Of a stretch of DNA of 23,472 nucleotides, positions 21,152-23,472 are shown piece after piece. Under the pieces are notes generated by a model. It had not been told where the DNA came from. It saw only the letters and a program-made list of their open reading frames with translations, and made no database searches. This DNA is from a virus. The stretch's first letter is position 1. Every line of letters begins with the position of its first letter. The stretch is taken from positions 1 to 23,472 of IMG/VR virus record IMGVR_UViG_3300007539_004830. One strand, given 5' to 3'. Both the position numbers and the translations under genes were made by a program.

Positions 21152-21476
21152 CGCTACTAAATATAAAAGTAAAAAGTTCTTTATTTTGACCCCATAATAC
21201 CTGCAACATATTAGAAGTTACGGTAGTAATAAATTCATTACCAATTTGAGGCATCTCGTCGTCATCACCTAAACCCCATAAGTCCAAACCAACATGAATA
21301 ATCTCATGTAGTAAAGTTCCTTTGTAATCAACCTCGCTCTGGTTAGGGTCTACAGTTATAGTTGCTTTAGGAAACTCAACACACCCGTATAAACTATCCT
21401 TAGTTAAAGGTTTTTGAACTATCTTAAAATCTTTATGTCCTGTGTGTAGGACTTCCGGGTGCTTCCATTTCTTCAT
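21144..21476 (-). CDS. Small zincin-like HExxH protein
   Basis: 110 residues with LLHEIIHVGLDLWGLGDDDE around 55-74. HEIIH (57-61) is the HExxH zinc motif of metallopeptidases and is followed by a candidate third ligand, Glu81 in GNEFITTV. This spacing resembles ImmA/IrrE- or SprT-type small zincins, but the protein is a near-minimal size and no other family feature is seen. Whether it cleaves proteins is unknown. GAGGA lies 6 nt before ATG 21476, and the ATG overlaps the helicase stop as TAATG, so it is co-translated with replication genes. Confidence 0.8.
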   Translation of the reverse strand: MKKWKHPEVLHTGHKDFKIVQKPLTKDSLYGCVEFPKATITVDPNQSEVDYKGTLLHEIIHVGLDLWGLGDDDEMPQIGNEFITTVTSNMLQVLWGQNKELFTFIFSSDE

Positions 21477-22762
21477 TATGCATCCTCAGAGATTACAAGC
21501 CTGTCGTAATCAATCTTTACGTTAACACAGAATCTAGCTCTGCCGTTCCTAGATTTCATCAAATACAATCGAGCTTTCTTCTCATCGAATTCTTGCTCAG
21601 ATTGATTGATTGAGAATGCCAAATCACAAACACGAATCTTACCATAAGAATCAGCAAGCTCTGCATCTGTAATAAGATTTACTTTCTTACCCTCTCTGTT
21701 GGTTTGAGTAGCTGTCCAGACCAAGCACTTATATTCCGTAGCCAGACCCCTAAGCTCTTGAGCGCACCTCTCTTGCGCCTGATATTCTTTTGCTTGTCCA
21801 TCGGTGGACATCAACTCCAAGTAATCAATAATGATTACATCAGGAACAAAGTCGCTGTAATTGCTTAATTGGTTTAGGAAGGCTCTAAGGTTTGATACTG
21901 TGCATCGCTTAGTAGGGAACTCTTTAATAATTAGCTTTCCTCTATTAGAGATTTGAGTTGAGACAGTATCCAACCTTTGCTTCAGGTCATCAATACGAGA
22001 CTTCAACTGTCTCTGTTCAATGCGGGTAAAGATGCTATCAAGTCTTTGTGCAACTCTATCTTCAGACATCTCAAGAGAAACATAAAGAACATTCTTGCCG
22101 TCCATACAGCTTCGCACCGCTTGGTTAGCCAAGAACAAAGACTTACCCACGCCTGGAGGAGCCACAACCATAGCCATTTCTTTAGCAGCCAAACCTCCTT
22201 CAAGCTCTCTGTTGATAGTCTCAAAGGGAGTTCGGAACTCAGCGGCTACAGACTCGCTTGTAATACGCTCCCAGCGCTCATCAATGTCCGTAAAGTAATC
22301 GATACCTAAATCTACATTCCTATTGATAGAAAGCGCACTACGAAGCTCAGATTCAATCTGAGAGAAGTTGGGCTTTGGTTGTTTAAGAACCTCAATAGAG
22401 TTCAGAATGGCACTTTTCATAGCCTCCGACTTAGCAAAGTCCTCAACCTTATCCAACAGGTAGTTGCTGTTATCTATTGCGGAAGTATCTAGAGAATTGA
22501 TTGAGTCTATCTCATCCCGATAATCCCCCATCAACTCATTAGAAGTCTTAATATCTTTAATACCTTCTAAGATTTGGTCGTCGCTAGGGAGATTCTTATA
22601 CGCCTCATAGTGATTAGTAATCACAGTGTATATCTTCTGATGAGAGGGGAATTCAAAGTACTCCGCCTTAATCATAGGCATAGATTGAACTAAGAAATCT
22701 TGGTCTGATTTTACCAAGTAAAGGATTCCCTTTTGAATTGATTCTTGAAATTGATACGCCAT
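21476..22762 (-). CDS. DnaB/gp41-like replicative helicase
   Basis: 428 residues of SF4 helicase. The N-terminal helical domain (residues 1-~130: GILYLVKSDQDF, YFEFPSHQKIYTVI) resembles the DnaB/gp41 N-domain. The RecA-like motor has Walker A APPGVGKS at 201-208, YVSLEMSE at 227-234 and Walker B VIIIDYLELMS around 308-318. The WTATQTNREG loop after LATEYKCLV and a C-terminal YLMKSRNGR (DnaB-type arginine-finger region) follow. It forms a hexamer that unwinds the lagging-strand template at the fork. There is no zinc-finger primase fusion and no primase in the window. A TAATG overlap with the dUTPase stop starts it. Confidence 0.92.
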   Translation of the reverse strand: MAYQFQESIQKGILYLVKSDQDFLVQSMPMIKAEYFEFPSHQKIYTVITNHYEAYKNLPSDDQILEGIKDIKTSNELMGDYRDEIDSINSLDTSAIDNSNYLLDKVEDFAKSEAMKSAILNSIEVLKQPKPNFSQIESELRSALSINRNVDLGIDYFTDIDERWERITSESVAAEFRTPFETINRELEGGLAAKEMAMVVAPPGVGKSLFLANQAVRSCMDGKNVLYVSLEMSEDRVAQRLDSIFTRIEQRQLKSRIDDLKQRLDTVSTQISNRGKLIIKEFPTKRCTVSNLRAFLNQLSNYSDFVPDVIIIDYLELMSTDGQAKEYQAQERCAQELRGLATEYKCLVWTATQTNREGKKVNLITDAELADSYGKIRVCDLAFSINQSEQEFDEKKARLYLMKSRNGRARFCVNVKIDYDRLVISEDA

Positions 22763-23268
22763 TATTTTCCAGTAGAACCGAAGCCACCAGAGCCCCGTTC
22801 AGTATTATTATAGTCCTGGAATTCATCAAAAGAAACACTTACTAGTGGAGGTTTTACAACAGGTCTAATTAGAACTTGTGCAATCCTGTCTCCTTTGTTG
22901 ATAAAATGCGGCGTATCGCTTAGATTAGTTAGAAGAACTTTAATTTCTCCTCTGTAATCTGAATCAATAATACCTGGGGAATTTGGAATGGTAATTCCTC
23001 GCAACCCCAAAGAGCTTCTAGGGGTAATCTCCGCTACCATGTTTTCTTGTAGCGCAAAATACAACCCCGTACCTACTACCTTGGTTTCCCCTATGTCTAA
23101 AAATACGGAATCATCCGATGCGATATCAAAAGCGGCTGCGCCAGCTGTCTGATACCCAGGAAATTGATTTTCCGATTCGTTATAAATAATTACGTCGCCT
23201 AAATCCACTGCTTTATACCCCACATAAGTGTAATCAGTCCACTTTTTTGTTTTTCCCCATGTATTCAT
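22762..23268 (-). CDS. dut: dUTP diphosphatase (dUTPase)
   Basis: 168 residues from ATG 23268; an in-frame GTG at 23280 gives four more, but ATG with GAGAAAGACT before it is preferred. All five trimeric dUTPase motifs are present. Motif 1 is AAAFDIAS at 44-51, motif 2 PRSSLGLRG at 83-91, and motif 3 GIIDSDYRGEI at 99-109 with the catalytic Asp and the Tyr that excludes ribose. Motif 4 is GDRIAQ at 126-131 and motif 5 RGSGGFGSTG at 158-167. It hydrolyses dUTP to dUMP and pyrophosphate, keeping uracil out of phage DNA and feeding dTMP synthesis. It leads the helicase gene in the operon. The N-terminal ~30 residues (WGKTKKWTDYTYVGYK) are an extension over minimal dUTPases. Confidence 0.95.
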   Translation of the reverse strand: MNTWGKTKKWTDYTYVGYKAVDLGDVIIYNESENQFPGYQTAGAAAFDIASDDSVFLDIGETKVVGTGLYFALQENMVAEITPRSSLGLRGITIPNSPGIIDSDYRGEIKVLLTNLSDTPHFINKGDRIAQVLIRPVVKPPLVSVSFDEFQDYNNTERGSGGFGSTGK

Positions 23269-23472
23269 AGTCTTTCTCACTTAAATTTTCTACTGCTCTT
23301 TTTGCCATATTTTCAGATGCCTTCTTCCTCAGCTTGGCTTCTTTCTTGTCTACCTTCCGAACTACACCCTGCTTAGCGAGTTCTTCGTATGGAACCTGCC
23401 TTTCAGAATACGGTGAAGCTCCCTTGTTCGCATCTTTAAGAACTTGCTTAGTGTTTTCAATCTCTCCTTCTA
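23234..23472 (-). CDS. Lys-rich hypothetical protein, C-terminal fragment (5' end outside window)
   Basis: An open frame on the minus strand enters from the right edge and ends with TGA at 23234-23236, giving 78 C-terminal residues: ENTKQVLKDANKGASPYSER, then VPYEELAKQGVVRKVDKKEAKLRKK, then NMAKRAVENLSEKDYEY. It is highly charged, probably helical and not recognised. It overlaps the dUTPase start by 35 nt, which is in line with the dense packing here, though a shorter overlap would be more usual. The start and full length are not visible. Confidence 0.6.
   Translation of the reverse strand, partial: EGEIENTKQVLKDANKGASPYSERQVPYEELAKQGVVRKVDKKEAKLRKKASENMAKRAVENLSEKDYEYMGKNKKVD

Noticed and set aside
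21977-22309. 110-codon plus-strand frame opposite the helicase gene
   Set aside because: It is antisense to the Walker A region of a well-supported helicase gene and lacks an SD or any motif.
22805-22820. CTATAATAATAC in the dUTPase coding sequence as a helicase promoter
   Set aside because: It lies in codons for the conserved C-terminus, about 45 nt before the helicase ATG rather than at the fixed 4-nt spacing; chance is likely.

Overview
This window reads as part of the genome of a tailed double-stranded DNA bacteriophage (Caudoviricetes), probably a large virus with a T4-related replication core. The DNA is AT-rich by eye, genes are tightly packed with ATGA and TAATG stop/start overlaps, and nearly everything lies on the minus strand. 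Replication and recombination proteins are of phage type: dUTPase, a DnaB/gp41-type helicase, a gp32-like ssDNA-binding protein, a RecA/UvsX-like recombinase and a possible UvsY-like mediator. Three tRNA genes read AGA, AUA and UUA, codons favoured by AT-rich phages. Many starts have Shine-Dalgarno sequences, so an SD-using bacterial host is likely, but the host cannot be named from this sequence.

Read in the direction of minus-strand transcription (high to low coordinates): (1) 23472-19933 is a DNA-metabolism block: a 5'-truncated Lys-rich gene, dUTPase, helicase, a small HExxH protein, a helical UvsY-like candidate and a gp32-like protein. (2) 19933-10102 is a run of about 14 glycan genes: a GT4 transferase, two GT2 transferases, a GT10 fucosyltransferase-like protein, a further GT-A-like protein, two small helical proteins, an RmlD-like reductase, two GT9/heptosyltransferase-like proteins, a GDP-mannose 4,6-dehydratase-like enzyme, two methyltransferases (one FkbM type) and a GDP-mannose 3,5-epimerase resembling the plant enzyme. 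(3) 10100-5687 holds a basic small protein, the RecA-like recombinase, an RmlC-like cupin, small unknown proteins and a ClpA/B-like AAA+ ATPase, and ends at a good intrinsic terminator (about 5622-5663). (4) 5610-3287 is RmlA, RmlB and a short RmlD-like reductase. (5) 3280-734 holds two virion/fibre-like proteins, a 65-residue ORF, tRNA-Arg, tRNA-Ile, a small zinc deaminase and tRNA-Leu. (6) 1-699 is the only plus-strand gene, the C-terminal part of a fibre-like protein that converges on the tRNA cluster.

Together the glycan genes supply dTDP-6-deoxyhexose synthesis (RmlA, RmlB, cupin, RmlD-like) and GDP-L-sugar or deoxysugar chemistry (3,5-epimerase, 4,6-dehydratase), plus enough transferases and methyltransferases to build a short methylated oligosaccharide. 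The acceptor (virion protein, host envelope glycan or modified DNA) is not visible here.

Two non-gene patterns stand out. First, a 407-bp fibre module occurs as an inverted, ungapped, about 85% identical pair (301-707 and 2844-3250). It flanks a fibre gene and the tRNA cluster, and is arranged so that inversion would recreate the same stop/start junction. Second, a promoter-like CTATAATA element sits a nearly fixed 4-5 bases before several ATG codons that lack an SD, which suggests leaderless or late-type transcription starts.
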